From: Plazaster borealis
Taxonomy: Eukaryota; Echinodermata; Asteroidea; Forcipulatida; Labidiasteridae
Direction: 5' to 3'
NCBI GenBank assembly: GCA_021014325.1
Contig: CM037476.1
Span: 15,350,827-15,414,826, forward strand
Length of the DNA: 64,000 bases
This document shows, piece after piece, positions 42,358-52,434 of this stretch. Under the pieces are notes generated by a model, which saw only the letters and a program-made list of their open reading frames with translations, was not told the origin of the DNA and made no database searches. A program made the position numbers and the translations under genes. Position 1 is the stretch's first letter. Every line of letters starts with the position of its first letter.

Positions 42358-43377
42358 TAAAGGCACTGAACAAGTTTGGAAATTGTCAAAGACCAGTGTT
42401 CTCACTTGGTGTATCCCAACATATCGTCACCGACGCCACGAACAGACACACACGTAGATACCAATACAAAGTAGCAATCGGAGAAAACGGTGTTTAAAGT
42501 TGAACGTTTTTTTAAATCAAGCGTTGCTACAGATTCCGGGGTTTTTTCAACTAGTTTTCTTACAGTGGGGACTTGATGCTTTGAACTTCATATATACGGT
42601 GCTTTTTACTGCTTTTCGTCCTAAATTAATAAGCAATAAAGTAAGAAAGGTTTGTGTCAGTTCGTGGTGACGAAAATTTACGCAACCAGGCATTTTCCGT
42701 CGCCAAGAACTGACATTATCCAATGTATTACAGTACGTGTGTGTCAGTTCGTGAAAATGTAGGTCACGCGTGCTACACACTAAGGTTGGTGTCAGTTCGT
42801 GGAAACGTTTTTCACTTTTGAGGTTTGTGCGCGCCGTGTGTTGCAATGGTAAATTGAACCTTTGTGTCAGTTCGTGGCGACGAAAATTGTCAGTTTCGGT
42901 GCAAAGTTGCCTGGCCTCATCATCGTAATTAAAAAAGTAAAGCTCCTGAAGCGTTGAAACTTCATGAAATTGTAGGCCTCGGTTAACATTGTCTAAACAT
43001 GCACAAAACTGAAAATTAAAAAAACAGTGGTTTTGTACACAGTGTGTCAGTTCGTGGTGTCGGTGACGATATGCATAAAATAACAAGCCTGTGAAAATTT
43101 GGGCTCAATTGGTCATCGAAGTTGCAAGAAAATGATGAAAGAAAAAACACCCTTGTTGTACAAATTTGTGTGCTTTCAGATAGGAATAAAAACTTCTTGC
43201 AAGAAGTTTTTATTATTTTAGTGAGAAATTACCTCTTTCTCAAAAACTATGTTACTTCAGAGGGAGTTGTTTCTCACAATGTTTTATACTATCAACAGCT
43301 CTCCGTTGCTTGTTGCAAGTCAGTTTTTATGCTAATATATATTTTGAGTAATTACCAAATGTGTACGATGCCTTTAA
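42357..43377 (+). mobile_element. TTAA-type MITE (AGGCACTG family) split by a second MITE
   Basis: TTAA at 42357-42360 and 43374-43377. The left 64 bases (to CCCAACATAT, 42424) and the right part (from ATATGCATAAAATAAC, 43069) are the halves of an element like 39433-39809. The CGTCACC-ended MITE 42425-43068 sits between them. Confidence 0.85.
42425..43068 (-). mobile_element. Nested 644-bp MITE with CGTCACCGA termini and ATAT target duplication
   Basis: CGTCACCGACGCCACGAAC and a reverse-complement TTCGTGGTGTCGGTGACG form the ends. ATAT flanks both sides (42421-42424 and 43069-43072) while the empty paralogue has a single ATAT (CCCAACATATGCAT), giving a 4-bp duplication. The GTGTCAGTTCGTGG motif recurs inside near 42657, 42750, 42792 and 42863 and at the right end near 43042. 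The 179-codon minus-strand frame with repeated HELT comes from this motif and is not a gene. Confidence 0.85.
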
Positions 43378-43725
43378 AGGGTGTGTACAACATTGGTAAT
43401 TTCCAAAGACCTGTATCCAAACTCAATGTGACCCAACGTATGCATGAAATAAAAACCCTGTGAAAGTTTAAGCTAAATCTGTCTTCGGAGTCATGAGAAA
43501 ACAGTAAAACAAAAACTTATGTGTTTTAACTTTTTTTCAAACATCGGAATTTATCCTGCAGGATAAATACTATTATTTTACTCATTTCGTAAAAACTATG
43601 GCATTTCAAGCCAAACTATTTCAAGGGAAGTTTTCTACCGTGACCATCTTTATACCATGTAAGTTATGTGCAAATCTGTGAGCATTTATATTTTCATTCT
43701 TACCAATGTTGTATACACCCTTTAA
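43374..43725 (+). mobile_element. TTAA-type MITE, AGGGTGTGTACAACATTGG family
   Basis: TTAA at 43374-43377 (shared with the preceding MITE) and 43722-43725; ends AGGGTGTGTACAACATTGG and CCAATGTTGTATACACCC. Interior GACCCAACGTATGCATGAAA and a ATCCTGCAGGAT palindrome. Confidence 0.8.
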
Positions 43726-43789
43726 GTGGTAATTACCTTTTCTTTGTCTTTACCTTTTGAAACTTCCATAATTCAACAATCTTTTGTGT
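43726..43789 (+). repeat. 64-bp direct repeat flanking a MITE cluster, right copy
   Basis: Identical to 42294-42357. It begins directly after the TTAA of the second MITE. Confidence 0.9.
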
Positions 43790-43929
43790 AAAATCTCTAA
43801 GGTTTGCCTAATTTGAAGATGCATTGCCTGATTATTGCAATTTTGACGGTAACAGAGATGATATAAATATTAGATCAAGATAGATGTTTTCCTTTAGGTC
43901 AAGGCCGACAAATATCATCCTTCATTCTG

Positions 43930-44262
43930 TCTTCCTCTTCTTGTTTTTCGATTTCTAGGTTACTATTTGGTTAATCTCTTGGTCCATCTGTTGTTGTGTC
44001 TTCTTGATAAGTGTCCTGCCCATCTCCATTTCATTTTCTTGATCTTTTCCCACGATGTGTTTGATCTGAGTTTTTTGCCCTGTGTTAGTCGAAGCATCCT
44101 CCTTTCCATGGCTCTCTGCGTTGATATTAATTTGTGTTCCATCTCTTTGGTTGTTGACCATGTCTCAGCCTCGTATGCAATTGCTGTCAGGATGCACTGA
44201 TTATATTTTTTTCTGCAAAGTGATTTTGTTATTTCCTTGTCAGTTAGTAATTCTTTGTGCAT
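43930..44262 (-). pseudogene. RTE-type LINE reverse transcriptase C-terminal fragment
   Basis: The minus strand reads YEAETWSTTKEMEHKL, ISTQRAMERRMLRLTQ, and IKKMKWRWAGHLSRR...RWTKRLT. This AETW...QRAMERRML...WRWAGHL...RWT pattern is the known C-terminal tail of RTE/BovB-like and related LINE polymerases. Only about 100 codons are clear, without catalytic motifs; a segment expected between LRLT and IKKMKW is shortened and altered. Confidence 0.8.
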
Positions 44263-44394
44263 TCCAAAGCACTTCCACCCCCATTACCCTACTCATTGTT
44301 TCTTCTTTTGTAGTATCCTCCATTTTCAGTGTTTGCACGTGGTATTTGTTGTTGTGTACCACACAATTCATGGCTCCTCACCAGTCTATAATAA

Positions 44395-44535
44395 TAATAA
44401 ATAAATAATACGCAGTTCTTATATAGCGCTTTATACTCCCGATTGGTTTCTCAAAGCGCTCAGTATTTTTCCTACAAGGTATAAAGTGGAGTTAAGTGTT
44501 GAAGTATGAGACCTATTCAGGTAGGGTCAATCTCT
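44395..44535 (-). mobile_element. SINE 3' end fragment, reverse
   Basis: ATA repeats, then TTATATAGCGCTTTATACTCC, AAAGCGCTCAGTATTTTTCC and GAGACCTATTCA: the reverse complement of the last 130 bases of the SINE at 44888-45304. Confidence 0.75.
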
Positions 44536-44629
44536 TAATGTAAGTAAACAGGCTGGGTTACAAATGCATGAGGGTAAGGGTAAAACAAAGTTCATGACCA
44601 ATTTTAAAACATCGGAAACAATAACTAAA

Positions 44630-44872
44630 GATAATCATCAGATAGAGAAAGTGGACAATAATAATATTAATAATAATAGTGGCACTATAGCGCACAATTC
44701 CCTCACGCTCAAGGCACTCAACAATTTGCAAAAGCGAACAAGTAGATTTTGAGTAATTGTTGAAAGAACTGGCTGATGAGGCTTGACGGAGGGCAAGTGG
44801 AAGACTGTTCCAGAGAGTAGGGCCAGCATGAAAAAAACTGCAAATAAAACTACAAATACCTCGGGCAAACAC
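44630..44872 (-). pseudogene. LINE C-terminal fragment with SINE-like 3' tail
   Basis: On the minus strand a GPTLWNSLPLALRQAS block followed by S-rich F/K sequence is the characteristic end of a CR1/L2-like RT ORF. Downstream comes TGAGTGCCTTGAGCG...TGCGCTATAGTGCCAC and ATT repeats (to about 44658), which is the 3' tail seen on the SINEs at 49690 and 59212. This links the SINE tails to a LINE 3' end. Confidence 0.7.
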
Positions 44873-44887
44873 TGAAAATGGAGGATA

Positions 44888-45304
44888 CGTGTCGTGGCCG
44901 AGCGGATAAGAACACCGAACTCAAGCTCTGGTGTTTCTGATCAGCAGAGTGTGAGTTCGAGTCCCGGTCGTGACACTTGTGTCCATAAGCAAGACACTTA
45001 ACCATGACTGCTGCGTCCTTCGGATGGGACGTAAAGTCGAAGGTCCCGTATGTTGTGTAATCCACGTAAAAGAACCCGGTGCACTTATCATGGAAGAGAA
45101 GGGGTTCACCCTGGTGTTCCTGGTTTGATCTGCAGCATATTGTGCCACAGCATCTTGTAAACCATTACATGGTGCTATAAATGAATAGGTCTCACACTTC
45201 AAAACTTAGCTCCACATACCTTGCAGGAAAAAATACTGAGCGCTTTGATATCGCCATTTTTGGGTGTGATAAAGCGCTTTATAAGAGCCAAGTATTATTA
45301 TTAA
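44888..45304 (+). mobile_element. tRNA-Ser/Leu-derived SINE, full length
   Basis: GTGTCGTGGCCGAGCGGATAAG head (box A), GAGTTCGAGTCCCGG (box B), AAGCAAGACACTTAACCATG, GGTCCCGTATGTTGTGTAAT, AAGAACCCGGTGCACTTATC, ACTGAGCGCTTTGATATCGCC and a short ATT tail. Confidence 0.85.
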
Positions 45305-45331
45305 AACAAATATAACATGATTTATTTCAGA

Positions 45332-45457
45332 TGGACAGTTGATATTAGCTCCCCTTGGTATTGGAAGTTGACAAAACTACATTACCTATTGCGTCCCATG
45401 TAGTTTGTCAACTTCCAGTACATGTACCCCAGGAAACTAATACCACCTGTCCACCCT
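45332..45457. mobile_element. Short foldback MITE (about 126 bp)
   Basis: Inner arms TGGAAGTTGACAAA-CTACAT and ATGTAGTTTGTCAACTTCCA pair with one bulge; outer arms GGACAGTTGATATTAGCTCC and its inverse relative (CTAATACCACCTGTCC) extend the stem to both ends. Confidence 0.75.
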
Positions 45458-45634
45458 CAAACCGTGTTATGTTTGTATAATGTACTGTTCCATGTCAAAA
45501 CCAGACACATCCTGCCAAACTTAAAAAAAACTGGGTTTGTTTGCTCATCAAAAGAAAGAAGAAACGAGCTTTCAAATAACACCGGATGTGATTGTACAGT
45601 AACAAATGTAAATATTTCTCAACACATAGAATGT

Positions 45635-46010
45635 TTAAAGGCACTGAACATGTTTGGAAATTGTCAAAGACCAGTGTTCTCACTTGGTGTATCCCAACAT
45701 ATGCATAAAATAACAAGCCTGTGAAAATTTGGGCTTGATTTTGGTCATCTAAGTTGCAAGAAAATGATGAAAGAAAAAAACACCCTTGTTGTACAAATTT
45801 GTGTGCTTTCAGACAGGAATAAAAACTTCTTGCAAGAAGTTTTTATTATTTTAGTGAGAAATTACCTCTTTCTCAAAAACTACGTTACTTCAGAGGGAGT
45901 CGTTTCCTACAATGTTTTATACTATCAACAGCTCTCCGTTGCTTGTTACCAAGTAAGTTTTTATGCTAATATTTGTTTTGAGTCATTACCAAATGTGTAC
46001 GATACCTTTA
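45635..46010 (+). mobile_element. TTAA-type MITE, AGGCACTGAACACG family
   Basis: TTAA at 45635-45638, AGGCACTGAACATGTTTGG left end; right end decayed (CCAAATGTGTACGATACCTTTA). Its CCCAACATATGCATAAAA is an unoccupied copy of the site hit at 42425. Confidence 0.85.
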
Positions 46011-46535
46011 GGACATCACATTCGGTTTTGATCGCTTTTAATGCCATTTTGACTGTTTTGAGAAGTTCCTGATTATGGCATGGGATGTCACATAAACAAA
46101 TATTGCATGCATTTGAGTGTATTGTCGAAAAAATATAATCATGAGGTGAAACCTGGATTGTTCCATTTCACAAGGCGAAGCCGAGCGAAATGGAAAAGCC
46201 AGATTTCACCGAGTGATTACCTGTATATTCTGCGACAATGCATTTTAATATTTGTTTTATATAACTCAAACATAGATCCTTGTTATTTGTTTTTTTTAAA
46301 ACAATAATCACGAAAACAAGACCATCCCTCACTCTGAAACTTCTAAAAACCCCTTCTAAACAACATGGACAACTCCATGTAGACACCAACCTTGTCCCCT
46401 GTGGTACAACCTTGCCGTGTTGGGATAATATATGAGGCGGGAACAATTATTTTGGAAACTACACTTCGAAGCATCCAAGGCGTCCTATAATTATCCATAT
46501 AGGACTCTTATATTAAATTTTGGAGTGTTGCGGCA

Positions 46536-46739
46536 GTATAGACGATGTGACCTCTGACGTCATTCGAAAATCATAACATGATGCGCGTGTATGTCGCCGG
46601 GCAAAACCTTTGTGTACTGACAGCCACCTACAAAGGACAGGCAACGTTACCATGGGTACGCGTCTTCTTGCCCGGCGGAAAAATGACTTTTGTCAACAGA
46701 GGGCGGTTTGAATGTAAACAGAGGTCACATCGTCTATAC
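46536..46739. mobile_element. MITE with TATAGACGATGTGACC termini (204 bp)
   Basis: GTATAGACGATGTGACCTCT and AGAGGTCACATCGTCTATAC are perfect inverted repeats (21 bp in all). The outer TATA could hold a TA duplication of the Tc1/mariner type. A second inner pairing, GCCGGGCAA.../TTGCCCGGC, is also present. Confidence 0.8.
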
Positions 46740-46993
46740 ATGGTAAAATAAAGTGTTCCACCAATCAAATGACAAGGATATGTGTGTGTGTGGTACGTAA
46801 ATATCAATTAATGTACTGCTTTGCTGATCTTGTTTTGAAAAGCCTAAACAAGTAAGTACTGTAAGTGTCGTTCTTTGCTGATAAAAAGTTGGATAAGTAG
46901 AATTCCAGGACTGGTTTTCTGTGTGTTGTTCAAAATGGAATACCGCGAAAAGGTTGTACCATTTAAAACCCTCTGATACATTGGTACCAGACT

Positions 46994-47895
46994 CTGCCAC
47001 AAAATACCATACCTTCCCAGGCTAGTATTGGGTGCATGGGTTTCTTCTGTTTGTATGGCTAGTATTATGTAGAAGCCTACCACAGACTGCCACAAAGTAC
47101 CATACCTTCCAGGCTAGCTAGCACTGGGTGCATGGGTTTCTTCTGTTTGTATGGCTAGTATTATGTAGAAGCCTACCACAGACTGCCACAAAGTACCATA
47201 CCTTCCAGGCTACAATCCCGGTCATATTTCGTTGGGCCCCCCTGCCCCCTTTCAATGTTGGTTCCAATTGTCAACTGTGTTCTGAGTTACAGTCAACATT
47301 GAGCGGGGGGCGGGGGGCGGGGGACAAATGTTTTGAATGTGAATGGGAAGTGCGGGGGGCGCGGGGTGGGGGACAAATGTTTTGAATGTGAATGGGAAGT
47401 GCACAGGGAATTGTTGTATATAACGTCAGGAAAGGGTGGCCCAAGCATTTTGGCCGGGATTGTAGCATTAGTTACATGGGTTTCTTCTGTTTGTACCGCT
47501 GGTATTATCAGGAAACCCACCACTGACTGCCACAAAGTACCATACCTTCCAGGCAAGCATTGGGTGCATGGGTTACTTCTGTTTGTATGGCTAGTATCAT
47601 GTAGAAACCCACCACAGACTGCCACAAAGTACCATACCTCCTAGGCTGGCATTGTGTGCATCAATTTATGCTGTTTGTACCGCTGGTATTATCAGGAAAC
47701 CCACCACTGACTGCCACAAAGTACCATACCTTCCAGGCTAGCACTGGGTGCATGGGTTACTTCTGTTTGTATGGCTAGTATCATGTAGAAACCCACCACA
47801 GACTGCCACAGAGTACCATACCTTCTAGGCTAGCACTGGGTGCATGGGTTACTTCTGTTTGTACCACTGGTAGTATGTGTGGAAACCCATGGCTT
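46994..47895 (+). repeat. Minisatellite, about 92-96 bp unit, seven copies
   Basis: CTGCCACAAAGTACCATACC recurs at 46994, 47087, 47183, 47527, 47619, 47711 and 47803. After removing the inserted MITE (252 bp including the duplicated TA) the period is 92-96 throughout. Each unit reads on through GGCTAGCA-TGGGTGCATGGG and TTCTGTTTGTA. Confidence 0.9.
47213..47462. mobile_element. 250-bp MITE inserted in the minisatellite, TA target duplication
   Basis: CAATCCCGGTC and GGCCGGGATTG are the inverted ends, with TA on both sides (47211-47212 and 47463-47464). Neighbouring units show the empty site GGCTAGCA. The interior has a tandem GGGGGACAAATGTTTTGAAT duplication (period about 53). TA duplication points to a Tc1/mariner-type mobiliser. 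Confidence 0.85.
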
Positions 47896-48439
47896 GTGTA
47901 CTGTGGACTTGGTCTCCACAGTCTCCTGTGGAATTTTGTTGTAAGGGCCAGTTGGGCAGGAGAGTATACTTAAAAGTATTGCATTGGAGCAATTTGGGAC
48001 ACAAAAATGAACCATTCCATGCCCAGCAGTTGTTAATCTCCATTGCTGTGACCTTTTATCATGAATTCGGTAGGAAGTTCTAATGGTTCAAGGAAATAAA
48101 CACAAGGAAAAATAAGCTCACAAGGCCATCATTGTGAATGAGATTTCAGTTTCTGTTTAGGTTTCCTGTAACTGTATTTTGCTTGCGGTTGTGGTTTTGG
48201 TCGGTCACAGGCATGACAGTTGGCTATAAACCTTAAGGGTTTGGTGGAGTCCACCTGTCTTTGACAGTTACTGATGTGGGTCACAATTGAACAGTGCTAT
48301 ATTTTCATTACGTTGCAGATTGCATTGGAACAGTAAGTATGGTTGGGTAGAGCGTGGTTTCTCTATCCATGGGTAGAGTCTCAACAGACAGGCATAAATG
48401 TTGACATGATGAATCTGAGGCCGTGTTTGAATCAAGCAA

Positions 48440-48545
48440 CTTCGGCTATGACTAAGGCTGCTGGCTGCAGTGGCAACATTGAAGAATGGGCTTTTTCAGT
48501 GATCCGGCTGTAGCCACTGCCGAAGCCATCAGTTCGGACATTGCT
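48440..48545. repeat. Imperfect inverted repeat
   Basis: AACTTCGGCTATGACTAAGG and CCGGCTGTAGCCACTGCCGAAG are inverted relatives about 40 bp apart. It is probably related to the foldback at 58575-58705, which has similar GGCTATGGC arms. Confidence 0.5.
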
Positions 48546-48560
48546 ACACATGTAATAATA

Positions 48561-48844
48561 ATAATACGAGACAATAGATGTTAAATTTGGAAAAATTAAC
48601 ATATATTAAATTGTTGAGGTACCTGCTGCTAAAACATGGGTTTCGAACTGCCTCTAGCCACCTGGTTAGTTTGGTGGTCTAGTGGTAAGACATCTGCTCT
48701 AGCAATTAATGCAAAGGTCATGGGTTCGATTCCCACCAGAGTGATTTGCCTGTGGATTTTTTCCACAGAACTCGGGAAAGTACTGAGTATACAGTGCTTT
48801 ACAGGTATCAGTGTAAGGGTTAAACAAATTATAATACGAGACAA
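48561..48844 (+). mobile_element. ACATCTGCTCTAG SINE with 14-bp target duplication
   Basis: ATAATACGAGACAA occurs at 48561-48574 and 48831-48844 as a perfect target duplication, so the inserted unit is 48575-48830. It contains TAGATGTTAAATTTGG, GGTACCTGCTGCTAAAA, ACTGCCTCTAGCCACC, the head TTTGGTGGTCTAGTGGTAAG, box B GGGTTCGATTCCCACC, and the AAGTACTGAGTATACAGTGC tail. Confidence 0.85.
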
Positions 48845-49004
48845 GTAATTCAAGTGTATGTACTGTAACTTATAGTGTTAATGCGTGTGACAATAATCTG
48901 CCAAGCAAAGCCAAGCAAAGTGGAGTGGCCATAATTCAAGTTGCACTGTTAATAGGATTCTTCCAAGGATTTTGCAAAACTGGGGGACATTCTGGACCTC
49001 AAAT

Positions 49005-49137
49005 TGGGAAAACCCATGCAATCAGGTAGGGACTGAAAACCCTATCCACATGCAAGGCTCCAGTCTGAGGTGGGATTCGAATTGGGGTCCACAGAGATGA
49101 AAAGCAGGGAAAGAAACCACTGAGCCAACCTGATTCT
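49005..49137 (-). mobile_element. tRNA-derived SINE, reverse, next to exon 3
   Basis: Reverse copy of the SINE at 16850-17086: on the minus strand GGTTGGCTCAGTGGTTTC and a box B-like AATTCGAATCCC. It ends 35 bp before the exon 3 boundary, so the splice acceptor region directly abuts it. Confidence 0.75.
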
Positions 49138-49172
49138 AACTGATGCTCATTTGTTCTGTTCTTTCTTTTTAG

Positions 49173-49311
49173 TGGAGCGTGAGAGGTTACGGTCAGCCCT
49201 GGAGCCAGATCTTCTAGAGGCTTGTAGCAATGTCAAAGAACTGCGGAAAATACTACGGAGAATCGGCTTCAATGCTATTAACTTGGAGTTTAAGGAAACG
49301 CCATTATACAG
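49173..49311 (+). CDS. LRRK1: LRRK1-like exon 3: linker between ankyrin units
   Basis: Encodes the end of codon 168 through residue 213 and two bases of codon 214: VERERLRSALEPDLLEACS, NVKELRKILRRIGFNAINLE, FKETPLYR. This is a helical ankyrin-like segment with poor consensus at its start and a TPLYRAA helix completed by the next exon. Acceptor TTCTTTCTTTTTAG, donor CAG/GTGAGC. Phase 1 in and phase 2 out match both neighbours. The frame stays open only over this segment, and the peptide joins exon 4 in an exact ankyrin consensus, so the exon is secure although short. Confidence 0.85.
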
Positions 49312-49689
49312 GTGAGCTTGTATATATGTACAAGAATTAGGGGACGTTCGCAAAAATCAACATTTTCACCATGTTCAAGAAAATGTTGAATTCTTTTATG
49401 CTATTTTTTGTTCAAAAGTGCGAAAAAGGGCCTGGCTGTAGGAGGGAAATTACGGCTATGCAATGACTTGATGTCAAGTCTTAGTTCCGCTGATGATTCA
49501 TAAATGGAAAGTTAGCTGATGGTTGGGAGTGAGGTTTAGCTTGCACTTGAATCTAATCCGCAAAGATTTGTATAAATCAACTATCTTGTTGTGAGTTTAG
49601 CCATCAATTTGATACTGGCATGATACAAGTTGACAAAATCAACATTTAGTTTGATTTTAGAAAGCGTACTTAGGTTGTAGGCCCCCCCT

Positions 49690-50320
49690 CCCCTCTAGCG
49701 GTTTAGTGCATCAGACTCAAGTTATGGTGGCAGAGTCATTAGGGTGTGGGTTCGAATCCCAGTCATGATGCTTGAGTCCTTGAGCAAGTCACTTTATTAT
49801 AATTGCCTCTCTTCACCCAGGGGTAAATGGGTACCTGTGAGGGCAGAGATGGTTCATGTGATTGATTTAGCTTAATGTGCTACATATTTGGCAGCACAGG
49901 CTGTATACTTTCAAGGGAGCTGAGATGGTTTAAGGAATTAAATAAATGGCCCAGTGACCTGAGCCGAATTTCATAGAGCTGCTAAGCACACGTTTTGTGC
50001 TTACTGAGTTTCCAGTTTCCATTTCATAGCGCTGCTAACCCTAAGCACACAAAAAGGCATGCTAACCTTCCGCTGCTTACTGAATGAAAATGAATGACGT
50101 AACAATGCAAATCCATGGTGAACGTGCAAGATGGCTGCCCAATTTTCTTGCTAACCTGTGAAATACACTTATGAACAAGCAAATTTTTCTGCTACAGTTA
50201 GCACGAAAATTTGCTTATGAAATTGGGCCCAGGGGTAATAATGTTGGAGTGCCTTGAGCATCATACTGAGTGACGTATTTGAGCGCTATACAAGAAGCCA
50301 CTATTATTATTATTATTGTT
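49690..50320 (+). mobile_element. tRNA-derived SINE split by a MITE
   Basis: CTCTAGCGGTTTAGTGCATC head, GGGTTCGAATCCCAGTCATG (box B), CTTGAGCAAGTCACTT, GGGGTAAATGGGTACCTGTG, and after a MITE (49966-50232) the tail GTGCCTTGAGCATC...TGAGCGCTATACAAG and ATT repeats. Confidence 0.8.
49966..50232. mobile_element. MITE, CATAGAGCTGCTTAAGCA family, nested in a SINE
   Basis: GCCGAATTTCATAGAGCTGC start and TTATGAAATTGGGCCC end, inverted. It lies between the body and the tail of the SINE at 49690-50320. Confidence 0.75.
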
Positions 50321-50352
50321 AAATAAACTATTGCTTGTTTGTTCTCATACAG

Positions 50353-50497
50353 GGCGGCTCTCGGCGGCCATCTTAGTGTCGTGCAATTCTTGCTGGCTCA
50401 CAATGCAAACGGAAAACCCAACCGTGATACCAGGCAGTCCCCGTTGTATGCTGCATGTCTCAATGGACACTTTGAAGTGGCCAAGTTGCTTCTCCAG
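50353..50497 (+). CDS. LRRK1: LRRK1-like exon 4: two ankyrin repeats
   Basis: Completes codon 214 and encodes residues 215-262: AALGGHLSVVQFLLAHNANG and RQSPLYAACLNGHFEVAKLL. Both show the ankyrin helix pattern (AA..GH..VV..LL, and SPLYAAC.NGHFEVAKLLL). Acceptor CTCATACAG, donor CAG/GTAAGA, phase 2 in and phase 0 out. It is the clearest ankyrin exon in the window. Confidence 0.9.
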
Positions 50498-50559
50498 GTA
50501 AGAATACTCCACATTACCAGGTGTTACGAAATTAGATAGAGTAGGAGCCACATGACATG

Positions 50560-50755
50560 GGCCCAATTTCAAAGAGCTGCTTAAGCACAAAAAGCATCTT
50601 AGCACTGAGCAAATTTGATTACCAGAATAAGATTACCAGCCAAGTTACCATGCCACTCTGCTATCTGTGACCGGTATTCTTGTAGTGTTTGCTGAGCAGA
50701 ATTTAATCTCAAGCAATATTTTCTGCTCAAGCAGCTTTATGAAATGGGCCCAGAA
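50560..50755. mobile_element. MITE, CATAGAGCTGCTTAAGCA family
   Basis: GGGCCCAATTTCAAAGAGCT start and AGCTTTATGAAATGGGCCC end are inverted. Interior CAGAATAAGATTACCAGCC and TCTTGTAGTGTTTGCTGAGC as in other copies. Confidence 0.8.
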
Positions 50756-50878
50756 GGTGGCAGCACTTGTTGCGGGATGGGCGTGTGGGGTCCAGATCCA
50801 GTTGAGGTCTCCAGAAGCTTTACAATGTATGCGCTCAGGTGGAGCCTGAGCATTTCCTGCTACAGGTTTTTTTAATAC

Positions 50879-51243
50879 TAGCAATAAAATATATTATTTG
50901 GTTTAACCCTTACACCGATGTGTGTAAAGCACTGTATACTCTTTACTTTCGCGAGTCCTGTGAAAAAACAATCTACAGGCATATTACTCGGGCGGGATTC
51001 AAACCCATGACCTTTGCCAAGAGCAGATGTCTTACCACTAGACCAGCGAGATTGTCCAGTAGCTAGAGGCAGTACAAATCCTATATTTTAGCAGCGGGTA
51101 CTCCAACAATTCAATAGATGTCTAATATTTTTTCAAAGGACTCGCGAAAGTACTGAGTATACAGTGCTTTACACACATCGTTGTATGGTTAAAACTAAAT
51201 AATATTATTTATCCCTGATGCAAATTTAACATCTGTTAAACCT
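50879..51243. mobile_element. Head-to-head pair of ACATCTGCTCTAG SINE pieces
   Basis: 50885-51110 is a reverse copy (AACCCTTACACCGATG..., GGATTCAAACCCATGACC, CTAGAGGCAGTAC, AGCAGCGGGTACTCC). 51118-51243 is a forward 3' end (AAGTACTGAGTATACAGTGC..., CTGATGCAAATTTAACATC). Together they make a large inverted structure. Confidence 0.7.
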
Positions 51244-51247
51244 TACA

Positions 51248-51500
51248 TAATAATAATAATAATAATAATAATAGTAATTAACCATTTTTATATAGCGCAT
51301 AGCACAGAGTGATTAAACATGTCCCTATGCACTGTAGAGAAAGAAGAAAAAAAAGGACAACAAAATACAAATACAAGATGTACTAGGTTACAAACAAAAT
51401 GCATGAATTAAATGTTAAATAGACCATGGCCGTTTCATCCATTAATAAATAACAGTAATCTCAGTTACATTCAACATTAATATATATATAGAAGCCTCTA
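51248..51500 (-). mobile_element. LINE/SINE 3' tail in reverse with AAT repeats
   Basis: AAT repeats, TTTATATAGCGCATAGCAC and A-rich sequence to about 51420 resemble the reverse of the GCGCTATATAA tail. No coding remnant is clear. Confidence 0.5.
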
Positions 51501-52434
51501 GTTCCCACAGGAACATACTCCTTCCTGTCAATGCATTGTGACAAATGCATTTGACGGCCAAGGTCCATTTGAACCAACGGAAGTTGATTCACCTTGTTAT
51601 CAATACTCCATTTAATCATATCTTTGGTCATTTTTGTCAGAGCTCAGACATCAGACGGGAAAACTTTGATACCTCAAATTGGTATACAATACTTTTTTTT
51701 AAACCTGTGGTTTTTTTAGCATGTAGCTTTTTTGTTTATGCGATCAACAATGATTTTCCCTAGTGTAAAAACTGCAAACAATGGTTAATGGTCTCACATT
51801 TCGACCTTCTTCTTTCGAGTCCATCTCATCTACTCAAAAAAAACAACAACAATCAAAAACAAATGTTTGGCCAGGATTGGGCACATCTCACAGCCTTCTC
51901 GTTTGCTGCCATGATGTCTTGAAGGCAGCATTGCTCCTCAAGGGCTTGGCATCGTAGAAGGTGTGGCATAGAATGGGGTGATGTGCCACAATCGCAATAG
52001 GTGTCATCGTCGATAGTATCCCCATTTCTTCATGTTTGTTTTGCATCGTCTCACCTCTGTGCGTAGTCTATTGAGGGCTTCCAAGTTCTCCAGTCCTGCC
52101 TATGTCCAGGGGGTAGCTGCGCTTTAGTTGGGATGGGCAGCTTCTCGTGATGGTGACTCTCAAAGAAGCTGCCCATCCCAATCATTTCGACCTTAGCTGA
52201 GTCTTTCTCAAAAGCTCTGCCTGTCTTTCTATCTCTTCAGCCTTGAAAGACACGGCTAGGGTCCAAACATGAGGCCACAAAACAAATGTTTGCATTTATG
52301 CGACAGATCATTTTGGTTGGTAAGCAGTTTGCTACAGTTAATTTCTGATTTTTGCTGATAAAAACCTTTTTTGTTTGCATATCATTTTAGTTTTAAAGTT
52401 TTTCATTTTAGTTGTAAATTCTAAGCTTTAAACT
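51501..52434. other. Non-coding part of intron 4
   Basis: No gene. An inverted pair AAGCTGCCCATCCCAA (about 52170) and TTGGGATGGGCAGCTT (about 52128) forms a local hairpin around TCTCGTGATGGTGACTCTC. Otherwise nothing named. Confidence 0.4.

Noticed and set aside
42547..43086. 179-codon protein with repeated HELT motifs (minus strand)
   Set aside because: It lies wholly inside a MITE; HELT arises from translating the repeated GTTCGTGG motif.
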